Source: Chara braunii (lineage: Eukaryota; Streptophyta; Charophyceae; Charales; Characeae). Taken from it: DNA of 35,372 nt. A program made the position numbers and the translations under genes. The notes below the pieces were generated by a model. That model had not been told where the DNA came from, searched no databases, and saw nothing but the letters and a program-made list of their open reading frames with translations. The stretch lies in assembly GCA_003427395.1 (NCBI GenBank), contig BFEA01000120.1, positions 2,487,923 to 2,523,294 of the forward strand, given 5' to 3'. Shown here one piece after another: positions 9,617 to 19,335 of the stretch; within the stretch, counting starts at the first letter, position 1, and each line of letters starts with the position of its first letter.

Positions 9617-9871
9617 GTGTCACTTCCTGGAAGATCGGGGGAGAATGGCCACTTCTCCATATGGCTGTCTCTTATACACATCTAGATGTGTATAAGAGAC
9701 AGATATTGCTTCGCAAAAGTAACGGAACTTGTAGGGCAAGAAGAGAAAAGAAGAGGCTGAGAGAGGGGAAAGGGGGCCCCGGGTATTACCTTTTCCACCC
9801 ATCGCCATCGCCATCGTGTTCACGTGTCACTTCCTGGAAGATCGGGGGAGAATGGCCACTTCTCCATATGG
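9496..9871. repeat. 169-bp duplication either side of a Nextera mate-pair junction adapter (assembly artefact)
   Basis: Bases 9496-9664 are repeated at 9703-9871 with no differences that I can see. Between them is ctgtctcttatacacatct (9665-9683) followed directly by its reverse complement (9684-9702), the circularisation junction of Nextera mate-pair libraries. The minus-strand translation contains VSYTHLDVYKRQ, the tell-tale adapter peptide. Removing 9665-9871 joins ctccatatgg to tggtccc. It is not biology. Confidence 0.95.
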
Positions 9872-10440
9872 TGGTCCCTTGGCTGGCTCCGACTCCTTCC
9901 ACAGAGTAATCTCTTCACCTTTTGCCACCTTCCTTGGCAGATGCAGTCGTGTCAACCTGTCCGCATCCCCATGCTTTTCCGTCTTTCGATGAATGATGTC
10001 GAAGTCGTACTCCTGTAGTCGGACAACCCATCGTCCAATCATGTCTGTGTAGTTGGTGAGCCTTTTGACAGTTAGCGCAGGCTCATGATCCGTGAGGAGG
10101 AGGAACTTTTGTCCTTATAGATACGGATGAAAGTGTTGAATTCCCCAGACGATCGTGTAGCACTCGCCTTGTGGGGCCAAATCATTCCTTCTCTTGTTAG
10201 GTACAGTTCGCGAAGCATACTCGATGACGTGTTTGCGACCGCTCTTCCCCTTCTGCGCCAAAATAGTGGAGATCGCCTCAGGTTGCCAGTCTGTAATGAG
10301 AATTAACTGTTTCTCAGGATCAGGCCGAATCAAAATAGGTGCGGAAGCCAGGGCCTCCTTCAAGGTGACAAAGGCTTGTTCGCAGTCTGTGTCCTACTTC
10401 AGTGACTGGTCCTTCCGTAGGAGGTTCATTAGAGGCCGAG
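9827..10440 (-). pseudogene. Gypsy RNase H domain (broken)
   Basis: RNase H degrades the RNA strand of the RNA-DNA hybrid during reverse transcription. The minus strand shows APILIRPDPEKQLILITDWQ (first catalytic Asp), HVIEYASRT, QGECYTIVWGIQHFHPYL (Glu), a stop near 10115, then LLLTDHEPALTVKRL (Asp), WVVRLQEYDFDIIHRKTEK and GDADRLTRL. This is the usual gypsy RNase H order. The first part lies in 10115-10363 and the second in 9827-10100, separated by a stop. The downstream boundary leads through GPPYGEVAILPRSSRK to a TGA before the PHD-like module. Confidence 0.85.
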
Positions 10441-10631
10441 CAATTGCCACGAACCCCTTAATAAACCTCCGGTAGTACGAGGCAATCCAGAAAGGCTCGA
10501 ATTGCTTCGACTTTTCTCGAATCTGGCCTCAAGCCCCCTCGAGTCACCACATACCCCCGGAACGAGATCTCCGAGAGGATGAACTCACTCTTCTCCAGCA
10601 CGATCTTGAACCCAGCATCTCGCAACGCCCC

Positions 10632-11330
10632 TCACATCCACTCGATGTGTTGAGCATGTCCGTGGAATGATTCAGAATACACCAAGATATCGTTCATGTA
10701 CACAATGCCATAAAAATTGATCATGCCCTGGGTCAGTCGAGTCTTATTGACGAAGTTTCGAAAAGTGATGTTCATCGCCCTTTGAAAGGTCGTTGGTGCA
10801 TTGCATACCCCCATAGGGCAACGGACCCACTGCCACGTGCCTTCGAACAGTACGAACGCCGTCTTCGGCCGATCCTCCTCCTTGACTAGGATATGATGGA
10901 ACCCATGGCGGATATCAAACTTACTAAAATAATTGGCATACCCACTCGCATCAAACAAGTCATCAATCCGGGGGAGGGGGTACACATCTTTGATCGTGAT
11001 ATCATTCAACTTCCTATAATCGATGCATATGCGGATCGACCCGTTTTTCTTCTAAACTAAGACTACGGGGAATGACCATGGTCCGGTAGCTGGTTCAATC
11101 CAACCGTTAGCTTCGAACTCCCTAATTCGTTCCAATGTTGTTTTTCGTTCGGCGAGGGAATATCGGTATGGTTTGCATAGATTGGTGGGTGCGTCCTGGT
11201 CAGGATTTCGTGTTGAATCACTAGTGACAACCTGATATCTGTATCCTCGACACTAATCACCCCTTGATATTCAAATAGGATATCAGTGATTAGTCGGTGA
11301 GTCTCATTGGGCACGTATTGGGGCACATGT
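10632..11330 (-). pseudogene. Gypsy reverse transcriptase (broken, altered active site)
   Basis: The N-terminal part (about 11165-11060) has RIREFEANGWIEPATGPW, SFPVVLV, a TAG, then KKNGSIRICIDYRKLND. An open frame (11009-10632) continues ITIKDVYPLPRIDDLF, FSKFDIRHGFHHI (catalytic Asp), DRPKTAFVLFEGTW, WVRCPMGVCNAPTTFQRAMN and YMNDILVYSESFHGH. The usual YxDD box reads YMND, so one catalytic Asp is Asn. A second frame at 11326-11063 covers the sequence before the RT core and shows a frameshift. Stops at 10632 and the TAG near 11055 confirm decay. Confidence 0.9.
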
Positions 11331-11360
11331 AGCTCATAAGCTGTCCGGGTATGCTAACCG

Positions 11361-12390
11361 TCACTTGTTTCGTGCCCACTTTCCTGCCATTCCCTGGTGG
11401 AGGAGCCGAGATGAGTTGTCCGATCGCCAGAAGAACACCGTGGCTACCATCTGGGCGTCTGCTTCCCGGATTGCCACGTGCTCTTCTAGTGTTACCCTGT
11501 CGTTGATATCCTGCGAACTTATGGGGTTTTCCACGATCTTGATTCCGAGTTCGTATGGGTTGAGATGCCCAAGGGGTTCCAAAGCTCCATCCTCGGCACC
11601 CTGTCGCAGCAATCGGACCTTTTTTCCTGTAGAGAGCAAAGAACGAGGCAGTCCTGAAATGTCGCAGAACGCTTTCTTGTCACTGTATCTCGAGAGAAGC
11701 GGGGTGGTGGCCTCGTATAGGGTCCGAGAGGGTTCAAAGAATCAGCCATTTGGGACACTTGGTCGAGCAGCTCCCCTAGAACTAAGGCTCGCGTCTGCTG
11801 GAGGTTCCATTTCGTAAGGACAAATGTTTTCGATGTTTTCTGCCGCACGGGGTAATGAATCAGTTGGTGTACCATATCCCAAATTTCGGGGTCGGTTTCA
11901 TTCTCGCCTTCGGAGGAGCTAACTGACAGCTCCGGTCCTTTTTCCATTTTGTCTGTTTCCCTCCAGGTGATTACGTAGACTGGTTCTCCACTTCCGGAGG
12001 GAGTCTTTCGGGTCGTAGGGAGTGCAGTCTCGAGAGTTAGATGCATCGGGATGACATATGGCTTCCTACCCGTATTCCTAAGAATGATCAATTGTCTCTC
12101 GAAGTCGAGATTGACTCTTAATGCAGTAAGGGTTGGTAATCCTAAGCGGGCGTCATAGGTATTCACATCTAATACCACGACATCTCCCAACGCATGAACT
12201 TTTCCTAATCGGAACGCAACATTCATCATTCTTCCTACCACTTTGATCTTTTCTTCGTCGGTCGAGACAAGGTGATCTCCTTCTGCTAACGTGATCAGAT
12301 CATTTCTTCTTCCAACCCGTTCCACGACCTTTAACGAAATCGCTAAGACCGCGGCCCTTGAATCGACGATAGCGTTGTACGAATTTCCCC
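11361..12390 (-). pseudogene. Gypsy aspartic protease region and linker to RT
   Basis: The retropepsin would process the gag-pol polyprotein. About 12365-12370 on the minus strand reads YNAIVDSRAAVLAIS, where the family has D-S/T-G-A, so the active-site Gly is Arg. The fold continues with VVLDVNTYDARLGLPTL (flap and second-half signature near a typical LGxP motif) and LDFERQLIILRNTGRKPY. It then leads into a charged linker (SSSEGENETDPEIWD) and on to LNPYELGIKI. The frame stays open to 11519, then a second frame covers 11639-11361. Both halves are consistent with a gypsy PR-RT spacer. Confidence 0.75.
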
Positions 12391-12396
12391 AAACTT

Positions 12397-12987
12397 CTAT
12401 GTCACATTCCGCAGATTTCCACAGAATGGCCTTAATGCGAAGGAAATAGTCATCTTTCCAAATGAGTCATAATCGTATCTTGTCCGAGGTGCTAGGGACA
12501 TCGGGTTTGTCTTCGCAGGCAGGGGCTTTCCCTTTGGTGGCTGATTGTTTAGCGAGGGCGAATTGTTTTCGGTTTGCCTTGCAATGTTGCAGCATTCGTT
12601 CAGTAGGTGTCCGATAAGCAGGGGGATTCGATGATCCAAGGCTCGAACGATGTTTAGGACATCGATTTCTCCCGTAACGAATGTAGGGCCGCCATATTTC
12701 ATTTCTCCGAGGGACGGTCTCCATTCTGCAATTTCCCGTTGTTCGTTCGCTGGTCGGATGGTTCCAATCATTCCCATCCCTGGATAACCCAGCGAGATGT
12801 ATTGATTGAGCGGGATGAGTTTCACTGCTTCCTCAGTAGTAACCATCGTGCTTCCCCCTCCCTCCATTTCTTCGATCATCGTGCCTACTCTTCCTGGCCC
12901 ATTGGTAGCTGCCACAGGGGCGACCCTACCCGTACTTGGGCTGGTCGGTTGGGGCAGTCCCTGGCTAGGTGACCGGGTTGGTGACAC
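12397..12987 (-). pseudogene. Gag-pol junction region of the gypsy element
   Basis: This minus-strand frame overlaps the end of gag in another frame and leads toward protease. It starts with a Pro/Ser/Gly stretch, then EAVKLIPLNQYISLGYPG, REIAEWRPSLGEMKYGG, IVRALDHRIPLLIGHLL, and ends LRPFCGNLRNVT. It has the composition of the gag C-terminus to protease spacer. I recognise no catalytic motif in it. A frame change occurs near 12395, just before the protease DSRA motif. Confidence 0.55.
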
Positions 12988-13855
12988 GTGTAGCAGACGC
13001 CTAGATTAGCCACTGTGCCGCCCACCGCCTGAGCGGGGGCTGCTGCCTGTGCCATGGGGGTAGCTCGAACAACAATAGGGCGCATCGATCTCATCATAGA
13101 CTCTATCCCGGCATTATGCAAACGCTGGTCCTTCTTGCTCTCTTGCATCAGACTAACTAATGTTCGGGTCAACTCCAGTATTGTGTTTGGCTCACTTGGT
13201 TTCGCGGGAGGTTCCGGGGGAGGCGCAAGTGGGGGAGGCGTAGGGGCGACCATCACGTGCAGCCCCGTGGTTGTGTCAACACTGTCAGGTATCGTTCTTA
13301 GGTAAGTGACAGGACCGGAGACATAGGCCATGTTTTCAAATTTGTTTTGGAGCGCAACTAATTCGGCCTTCGCTCTGGCTAATTCTGAAGAGTCCCCTTC
13401 CTTGGCGTGGTCCTCCCCTTCTAGGAAGCTAGCAGGGAACTTTCTCTCCATCTCTTCTGCAGCGTCCATGATTTGCTGCATGGTGTGGTTGATGGGGAAA
13501 ACTGCTTTCACAGCTTGACCCTCATCGTTCGACTTCGGAGCCCGTCGATAAACAAATCCCTCCCGACATTTTCACCCCGTTCTGACTTGACAAATAACCT
13601 ATAGAACCTGATGTGGTATTCAGCGATGGATTCGAGGGGTTTCTTGACTCGATCCTTAATCATGAAGAAAGCTTGCTCTAGGTGCATGTAGTCAAATCGG
13701 TTTAAGAAGTCTCTTTCGAAGGTCGGGAAATCGACCCATACGTAAGTGGTAAACCAGTGGTGCGCATCCCCTCCCAACCTGGCAGGGATGTTGATCCTAG
13801 CTTCGTCATTGTCGTATTGTTGTGCGCGCAGTGTGGCTACCGTCTTAACCCGAAA

Positions 13856-13930
13856 ACAAGGTACGTACCTTGTATATGAATACAAGGTACGGGTTACCTT
13901 GAATTCGAATACAAGATACATACCTTGTAG
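13856..13930. repeat. Palindromic repeat cluster built on acaaggtacgtaccttgt
   Basis: The 18-bp perfect palindrome acaaggtacgtaccttgt occupies 13856-13873. It is followed by decayed relatives (gaatacaaggtacgggttac, gaatacaagatacatacctt). The same palindrome occurs at 14937-14954 and 15027-15044. Confidence 0.85.
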
Positions 13931-14120
13931 AAAGGATTTTAGGATGCAACTTTCCTAGGTAAGGGGAAAATAAAAATAAAAAAATACAATAAATATTAGT
14001 AATAATATCGCGAATAGAACACAATCGACTGCTACGCTGCAGCGTGAAGTTCTTTTTTTTTCTAAAAGAATACATTGACTGCAAAGCCTGCTAAGGATCT
14101 GGCATGCATTCGAACGTTAC

Positions 14121-14173
<53 letters not shown>
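14121..14173. repeat. (GT)n microsatellite running into the N gap
   Basis: GT repeats begin gtgtgtttgt at 14121 and are uninterrupted from about 14128 to 14173, where the sequence becomes N. The repeat probably caused the assembly break. Confidence 0.97.
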
Positions 14174-14779
14174 NNNNNNNNNNNNNNNNNNNNNNNNNNN
14201 NNNNNNNNNNNNNNNNNNNNNNNNNNNNNNNNNNNNNNNNNNNNNNNNNNNNNNNNNNNNNNNNNNNNNNNNNNNNNNNNNNNNNNNNNNNNNNNNNNNN
14301 NNNNNNNNNNNNNNNNNNNNNNNNNNNNNNNNNNNNNNNNNNNNNNNNNNNNNNNNNNNNNNNNNNNNNNNNNNNNNNNNNNNNNNNNNNNNNNNNNNNN
14401 NNNNNNNNNNNNNNNNNNNNNNNNNNNNNNNNNNNNNNNNNNNNNNNNNNNNNNNNNNNNNNNNNNNNNNNNNNNNNNNNNNNNNNNNNNNNNNNNNNNN
14501 NNNNNNNNNNNNNNNNNNNNNNNNNNNNNNNNNNNNNNNNNNNNNNNNNNNNNNNNNNNNNNNNNNNNNNNNNNNNNNNNNNNNNNNNNNNNNNNNNNNN
14601 NNNNNNNNNNNNNNNNNNNNNNNNNNNNNNNNNNNNNNNNNNNNNNNNNNNNNNNNNNNNNNNNNNNNNNNNNNNNNNNNNNNNNNNNNNNNNNNNNNNN
14701 NNNNNNNNNNNNNNNNNNNNNNNNNNNNNNNNNNNNNNNNNNNNNNNNNNNNNNNNNNNNNNNNNNNNNNNNNNNNNNN
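14174..14779. other. Assembly gap (606 N)
   Basis: All bases are N. Repeats on both sides (GT on the left, GA on the right) suggest the gap spans low-complexity DNA inside the TIR insertion. Confidence 1.
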
Positions 14780-14905
14780 AGAGAGAGAGAGAGAGCACAA
14801 TGCCCGCATACATGGACAACACACACCAAAGAGAGAGAGAGAGAGAGAGAGCAGTGCTCGTATACATGGACAACACACACCAGAGAGAGAGAGAGAGAGA
14901 GAGAG
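14780..14905. repeat. Compound GA microsatellite / 54-bp minisatellite
   Basis: (GA)n tracts at 14780-14795, 14831-14851 and 14882-14905 alternate with a near-identical spacer containing atacatggacaacacacacc (14808 and 14862, period 54). More copies may lie in the gap. Confidence 0.9.
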
Positions 14906-14936
14906 TTACGTGACAGTTACAAGGCGCACCTTGAAT

Positions 14937-15066
14937 ACAAGGTACGTACCTTGTATTTGAGGGTACCATCTATTCAAAAATTTAACAGCAATTTCTTAGA
15001 ACCCGTTTTTCGGAGGTAACTTGAATACAAGGTACGTACCTTGTTTTCGGATTAAGACGGTAGCCA
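14937..15066. repeat. Right-end palindromes and TIR of the gag insertion
   Basis: Two further copies of acaaggtacgtaccttgt (14937-14954 and 15027-15044) lie here. The second is part of the 42-bp inverted repeat matching 13834-13875. Confidence 0.85.
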
Positions 15067-15302
15067 TGCTCCGGCTAGATGATGCGCAGGATCAAAGAGA
15101 TATAGATCAGACAGAGTCGTTGGCGCGCGTGCTCGAGGGGCTGGGACCTCACCCGCATTTGGTGCCGGATTGGCATTCATATTGGCGACCTGCCGACCTG
15201 GCAATCTACTTCGGGTTACTATAGGGTCGCGTTGTGGCGCGTTCCTCTGCCTAGGACGTCCCCTGTTCGCCAACTCGTCCCTTGTATCCTACCTGATTGG
15301 CA

Positions 15303-15318
15303 ATCTCTGGGCATGCCA
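15303..15318 (-). promoter_or_regulatory. Candidate primer-binding site of the gypsy element
   Basis: On the minus strand the 5' LTR ends ...GCCGACA at 15321. Two bases later the sequence TGGCATGCCCAGAG starts at 15318. A TGG just inside the LTR is the usual start of a tRNA-primed site. I could not assign the tRNA. Confidence 0.5.
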
Positions 15319-15320
15319 CG

Positions 15321-16686
15321 TGTCGGCTCCGATACCAACCTCATGCCCGACGCAACTTCCTGATCGGAGTGTGAGTGGGCCTGGAAGTGCGAAAAGGGGT
15401 GTGCCAAGGATTTTTGGGAAAGTGGGGGTGGAGTCTTAGGTCGGAACTGAGATCTCCTGTGGCAAGTTTCGGAGATTGCGAAGGTTGGGCGGATAGGTGT
15501 GGACCGGGTTTTAGGCTTCGGAAGACAGAGTTATTGTCTCCGTTGGGTCTGTTGCCTGGGTCGGCCGCATATTTGATGGACCGTCAGGACGCTATGGCTA
15601 TCTCGTTGGTTGACCACTTGTTGTCGCCTAACGTCGCAGGTCTCGGAGTCGGACAAGGTCGGCCTTAGCCGAAGGCTGTGTACCCGTCGCTCCTCCTCCA
15701 AGCGAGTTCATCGGATGAAGCCGAAAGCTCGGTACTCGTGGTCCTGCAGGCACTCCGAGCATGGGGGTTGGGGCCAGTAGGGGCGAGCCAGGGTACGATG
15801 GTCAGGGAGTGATAGGGTAGGATGTGGTGATAGGGAGGGAACTCGGTCGCTACGATAATGATCCCGGATTTCATGACGACATGACACATGTGTGGGTTAG
15901 AATAGTGGGGGAGATACGGAATACGTCTCGAGGCCTGATCGAGGTCCCACTCGCAGATTCGTTCGTTCCCCGTTAAGTAAGAGAAGTTCGGGTGTTCTGC
16001 CTTGGGCCGTGAAGACATGTGAGAGTGCTCCCAGTATCCCCAAAATTCCCTATCCCTTAAACACTCACGGTCAGTGATGTAAACGAGGGCGTCGAAATTC
16101 ATGCTGCAAGTTGGGGTGGAACGCCAGGCATTCGAGATTAAGCCGAGTTCAGGGTTCGCGAACGCGCTTGTAGGCAGCGATCGTCTCTGGCCGAGCCTAC
16201 ACGAGTATACGCGAGCCCTATGACCCTATCCTTCGGTCAGAGGGGTGGAAGCCAATGGCTCGCAAGACAAATCATCCTATAGTGAGACAACCTTCCAATA
16301 GTCTAGCATGTCTATCCAATTCATGCACAAACAGGATTACGCCTATCATCCATGCATCTAGTTTTGGATCGTGGTTCATGCAACACTTCCTTGGCCAATC
16401 AGTCCGAAATCACGCAAGGTCCAATTGTCGGGGATCAATCAATTAGACCCATCAATCTAAGAGGACAGAGAAGGGGAGGGGAAAAAGACAACCATTCATC
16501 AACACCGGAGGAGAGCAAATGAAAACATACACGTCAACAGAAAAGAGCAAATGACAAGTCTAAATGACGATCCAGAAAGGAAAAAGAGGGGCGACTCGCA
16601 CCAAAGTCCAAAATTGCTCAGAAGGAAAGAAGAAGAATCAAAATGGCTTAAAGGGATAGAAGAAGAAGCTCATCGCACACTTCCAG

Positions 16687-16771
<85 letters not shown>

Positions 16772-17761
16772 ACCCCGATGCGGGCGGTCCACCGCCTCAC
16801 ACCCACACAGAGTTGTCAACCCACTTAATCCAAGCATGCAAGTTAGGTTCGCCCGAGTGCCAAAGTCTGTCGCGGCCCCACGTCAACCCCGCACGCTTAG
16901 CATCGGCTCGTCGGATCGCCCAACTCTCTACTCACCTGCCAGCTTTCGCTCGTTAGCCGATCCTCTCGACCGTGCTAACTTCCGAAATTCTTAGAGAGCG
17001 AGTTAATCGCACTTACGAAATTTATAGCATGCATGCATGTGCGCGCGATACCCGGGATTGTGTCTAAGTACGGGGAAGAAGGAGGAAGGGAGTGCCTACG
17101 ACTGCATGGCCAGGTCGCGGCATGGGGAACGTACCCTCACTCCACACATCGATCCGGTCATGCATCCGTTTAGGCCAATAGGACAGAGGAAGAAGTACGC
17201 GCACACGGAGGCGCCACAAAGGATACCAAGAGCAAGGGAATTACAGTTGCAATTATGCCCACCAAAACTAAATTTACAGTTACACTCAGGATTAAGGCGA
17301 AGAGAAATCAGAGCACAGATCTTGACGGGGCATGGCGTGCGCACGCAAGAAGCGTTGTGCAGCAGAAATTGAGGAATGCCTAAATTCCTAATTTTAATTC
17401 CTTGTTGTAAAAGAAAATTTCAAACGAAGCAATTTCGGAGAGCCCGTGGGGGCTCGACATCAGTTGAAAATTAAAAAAAGATTTCCCCGCGCAACAATCG
17501 CACCAAAGATGCCCCGTTCCTACAGCAGAACAAGAAAGAAGCCATGACAACAGTTATTCGTCGCATTCACTAAGGCGCAATCAACTACCAACCCTCACGG
17601 GACCAGGCCAGCCCCTCCCCCCCCATTTCCCAAAGGACGCGTAAAGCAAGGGCATCCACGCAATTCATCAGGCCATCCCGACTCAACCTGTTTCAACCCC
17701 CAACGACGCCGACGTAGCCTCACGCAGAAGATCGCGTGGTTGCAGAAAGTAGTTCGTCACA
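15321..17761 (-). repeat. Gypsy 5' LTR (right copy)
   Basis: About 2.44 kb, aligned with 3219-5727. It begins TGTCGGCTCC, a diverged version of TGTGACGCC, and ends CGTCACA. It contains a (CT)n tract at 16691-16768. Frames within it are shadows of simple repeats or unconserved. The element's minus-strand promoter is expected here, but I saw no clear TATA box to place it. Confidence 0.9.
16691..16768. repeat. (CT)n microsatellite in right LTR
   Basis: About 39 uninterrupted units, longer than the equivalent tract at 4573-4625. Confidence 0.98.
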
Positions 17762-18396
17762 CCCTCACGGAAAAGAGCGGAGACAATCGAGCACACTTTC
17801 CTTCAATGCCTAGCAGCAACACTCACATGGAGGTGGTGGGACAGGATTTGGAGACAAATGGTCCCTGGAGTTCCGTGGCCATGGGAGTGGAGAGCTCTCT
17901 TACTTGGGCACTTTCCGGCAGTCCAAAGGGACACCTTTGTGAGCAACATGTTTCACCTTGGCAGACGGGCAGTGCTCTGGACTCTAAGGTGGCAGCGGTG
18001 CACCTTGGTCCTTGACCATGTGAAAGTGGAAGGGGATGAGTGGCGGGAACATTTCAAACAACATTTTCAGTTAGATCTCTCTCGGCAGTGGGAAGAAACC
18101 AAAAGGTTCTTGATTCCCTTCACAGAAAAAAGGACATTCGAGAAAGAATTACAAGGTTCTCCAAGGATTGGCTAGGTGGGGAGCACGGGGGATGGGTGGC
18201 AGAGCTGCGATGGCTAGAGGGTGAGTTTACGGACAGTGGGCCTAGCGAGGACAGCATGGAAAGGAACCCCCCCCGACACTACCGCCTCCTTTTTAAGGAC
18301 TGGATGGAGATCAGCCCAGAAACTCCTATGAGACCAGCAGAAGAATTTCCGGACACCTTTCCTCCACACCCTTTGGCCCTTGAGATTAGAAAATGA
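17762..18396 (+). pseudogene. LINE A ORF2, 3' piece after gypsy insertion
   Basis: The reading resumes PSRKRAETIEHTFLQC, supplying the His and last Cys of the zf-RVT knuckle whose CxxC lies at about 3185-3200. It continues LTWRWWDRIWRQMVPG, PWPWEWRALL, HLGRRAVLWTLRWQRC, then VEGDEWREHFKQHFQLDL. After a frame change it finishes with HYRLLFKDWMEISPETP and EEFPDTFPPHPLALEIRK, stop near 18396. LINE B has the same order at 28870-29500 (TIEHIF, WRWWDRIW, IIGRRAILWALW, FHDWTAVDP, EFPDFFP). The domain follows RT in L1 ORF2; its role is not well defined. One or more frameshifts separate the pieces. Confidence 0.8.
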
Positions 18397-19333
18397 TAGC
18401 CCTTCAGAGTTAATAAACCCTGTCTTTTCGTAAGGATTTTGGGTATGGTCGGGAATAGATAGAGGGGCGGGTGAGGAGTTGAAGGGAAGAACCACTGGTG
18501 CCCCCCAGTGTCCCTCTGGTACTGTCCGCCACGCCATAGATCAAGGAAGGGGGATAGTTTCTGGCAGAAATTTAAGCTGGTTTTGGCAACCCAGAAGGTT
18601 GGAGGGTGGCGGGCGGGGAAACAAGTGGTCCAGGTGTACCTGCTCAGTCAATCCTTTTTTTTCTTTTTTTTCTTTTTACAATTTCTCCCACTAGTGTTAG
18701 TGGTGCTGATAAGAGCAGGCACCAGTAGCACCTGGGGAGAGGCTCCATCTATTGGTGGGGAGCGTCACCTGCTGAAAACCGGGTCCAGCGTCCCTTATAC
18801 ATACTGAACTTTACCTGCGAAAACAGTTATGAAGTATTCCTGCCAGCATTGATTACCCTGAGATTCAGGGGATTGACTGAGCAGGATAGTGGAAGGAGGG
18901 GGGGAACCTCTTCACCTTAAATCCAGCTTCAGATGCACAGCTATATCCTAGTTCCTCCCTCCCCTTAGGATGTATTGAGTCTGTACCAGCTGGAAATCGG
19001 GTCCAGCGTCCCATTGCCTGTTTTCACCTCCCCGAGGGGCACGGGGGGAACAGGTTCGTATGTAGTTGCTCTGGGATTAGTTACTCTGGGAGTTCAATCA
19101 AGGACAGGGGATGGGGCGGGAAGGGGTCTGGGAAATCAGACGGTGGCCTCATCGGGAAGGCGGGCTCAATGTTAGTCCACTCATTGAAGATGAGATGATA
19201 GTCTCTGGGTGGTCTGCTCAGTCAATCCTCTGAACTCAGAGCAATCAATGCCGGCAGGCTTTTTCCCAGACTCATTTCTGTTTGTTTTTTTCTCAGGTGC
19301 TCTCTGTATTTTCTGGGAAAAAAAAAAAAAAAA
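18397..19333 (+). mobile_element. LINE A 3' UTR and poly(A), interrupted by a minus-strand insertion
   Basis: The UTR runs 18397-18655 and 19230-19333, split by the element at 18656-19213. The terminal words gcagagcaatcaatgc-like and ggcaggc (about 19215-19260) match the LINE B 3' UTR at 29650-29700. It ends in 16 A at 19318-19333. Confidence 0.7.
18656..19213 (-). mobile_element. SINE-like poly(A) element with 16-bp target-site duplication
   Basis: ctgctcagtcaatcct occurs at 18640-18655 and again at 19214-19229, a perfect 16-bp duplication. The plus strand shows a T-rich tract (18655-18676), the poly(A) tail of a minus-strand element. The tail-proximal sequence is the reverse complement of 29750-29860 with substitutions. 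The motif gaaa(t/c)cgggtccagcgtccc appears twice (about 18775 and 18990). No long frame is present. Confidence 0.8.
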
Positions 19334-19335
19334 GA

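Larger units (their letters stand above)
13834..15066. mobile_element. TIR-bearing insertion in gag (DNA-transposon/MITE-like or foldback)
   Basis: The ends are 42-bp inverted repeats (13834-13875 and 15025-15066) beginning TGGCTACCGTCTTAA, with one visible mismatch. Gag coding sequence stops at one end and resumes at the other. With a 2-base duplication (CA on the minus strand) as target site, removing the insert joins HLAGA to LRAQQ in frame. The interior is a palindromic repeat region, GT repeats, the N gap and GA-rich repeats. No transposase frame is visible, though 606 bases are unknown. A 2-bp CA duplication is atypical for the common superfamilies, so classification is open. Confidence 0.65.
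12885..15273 (-). pseudogene. Gypsy gag, split by a TIR-bearing insertion
   Basis: Gag forms the virus-like particle and packages RNA. The N-terminus starts at ATG 15271-15273, 47 bases after the 5' LTR: MANRGRPRQRNAPQR..., ending LYLFDPAHHLAGA. A 1.23 kb insert (13834-15066) follows. Gag then resumes with LRAQQYDNDEARINIPARLG, DAHHWFTTY, FERDFLNRFDYMHLEQAF, AEYHIRFYRLFVKSE, the gag capsid-like domain. A one-base shift near 13510 moves to VFPINHTMQQIMDAAEEMER. The frame then runs through a Pro-rich hinge to a CCHC knuckle, CYTCHQPGHLARDC (C-x2-C-x4-H-x4-C), at about 13000-12960, and ends at 12885. Confidence 0.9.
3219..17761 (-). mobile_element. Ty3/gypsy LTR retrotransposon with 2.4-2.5 kb LTRs, decayed
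   Basis: Two long direct repeats (3219-5727 and 15321-17761) flank a minus-strand gag-pol. The outer termini read TGTGACG (3219) and CGTCACA (17755-17761), a perfect 7-bp inverted pair with TG...CA ends. CCCT precedes (3215-3218) and follows (17762-17765) the element. Joining the flanks at one CCCT restores the LINE A zf-RVT reading, which supports the boundaries independently. The pol order is protease, RT, RNase H, integrase, so it is Ty3/gypsy and not copia. Total length is 14.5 kb, including a 606-base N gap, a 1.23 kb secondary insertion, about 207 bases of adapter artefact and about 2 kb of extra sequence between integrase and the 3' LTR. All coding frames are interrupted. I saw no convincing polypurine tract next to the 3' LTR. 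Confidence 0.9.

Noticed and set aside
9620-9823. Frame 9823-9620 repeating the PHD-side sequence with an extra peptide
   Set aside because: It is produced by the adapter duplication (VSYTHLDVYKRQ) and does not exist in the genome.
14062-15019. Long frames of 250-314 residues across 14062-15019
   Set aside because: They span the N gap; real residues are only GT/GA repeat translations.
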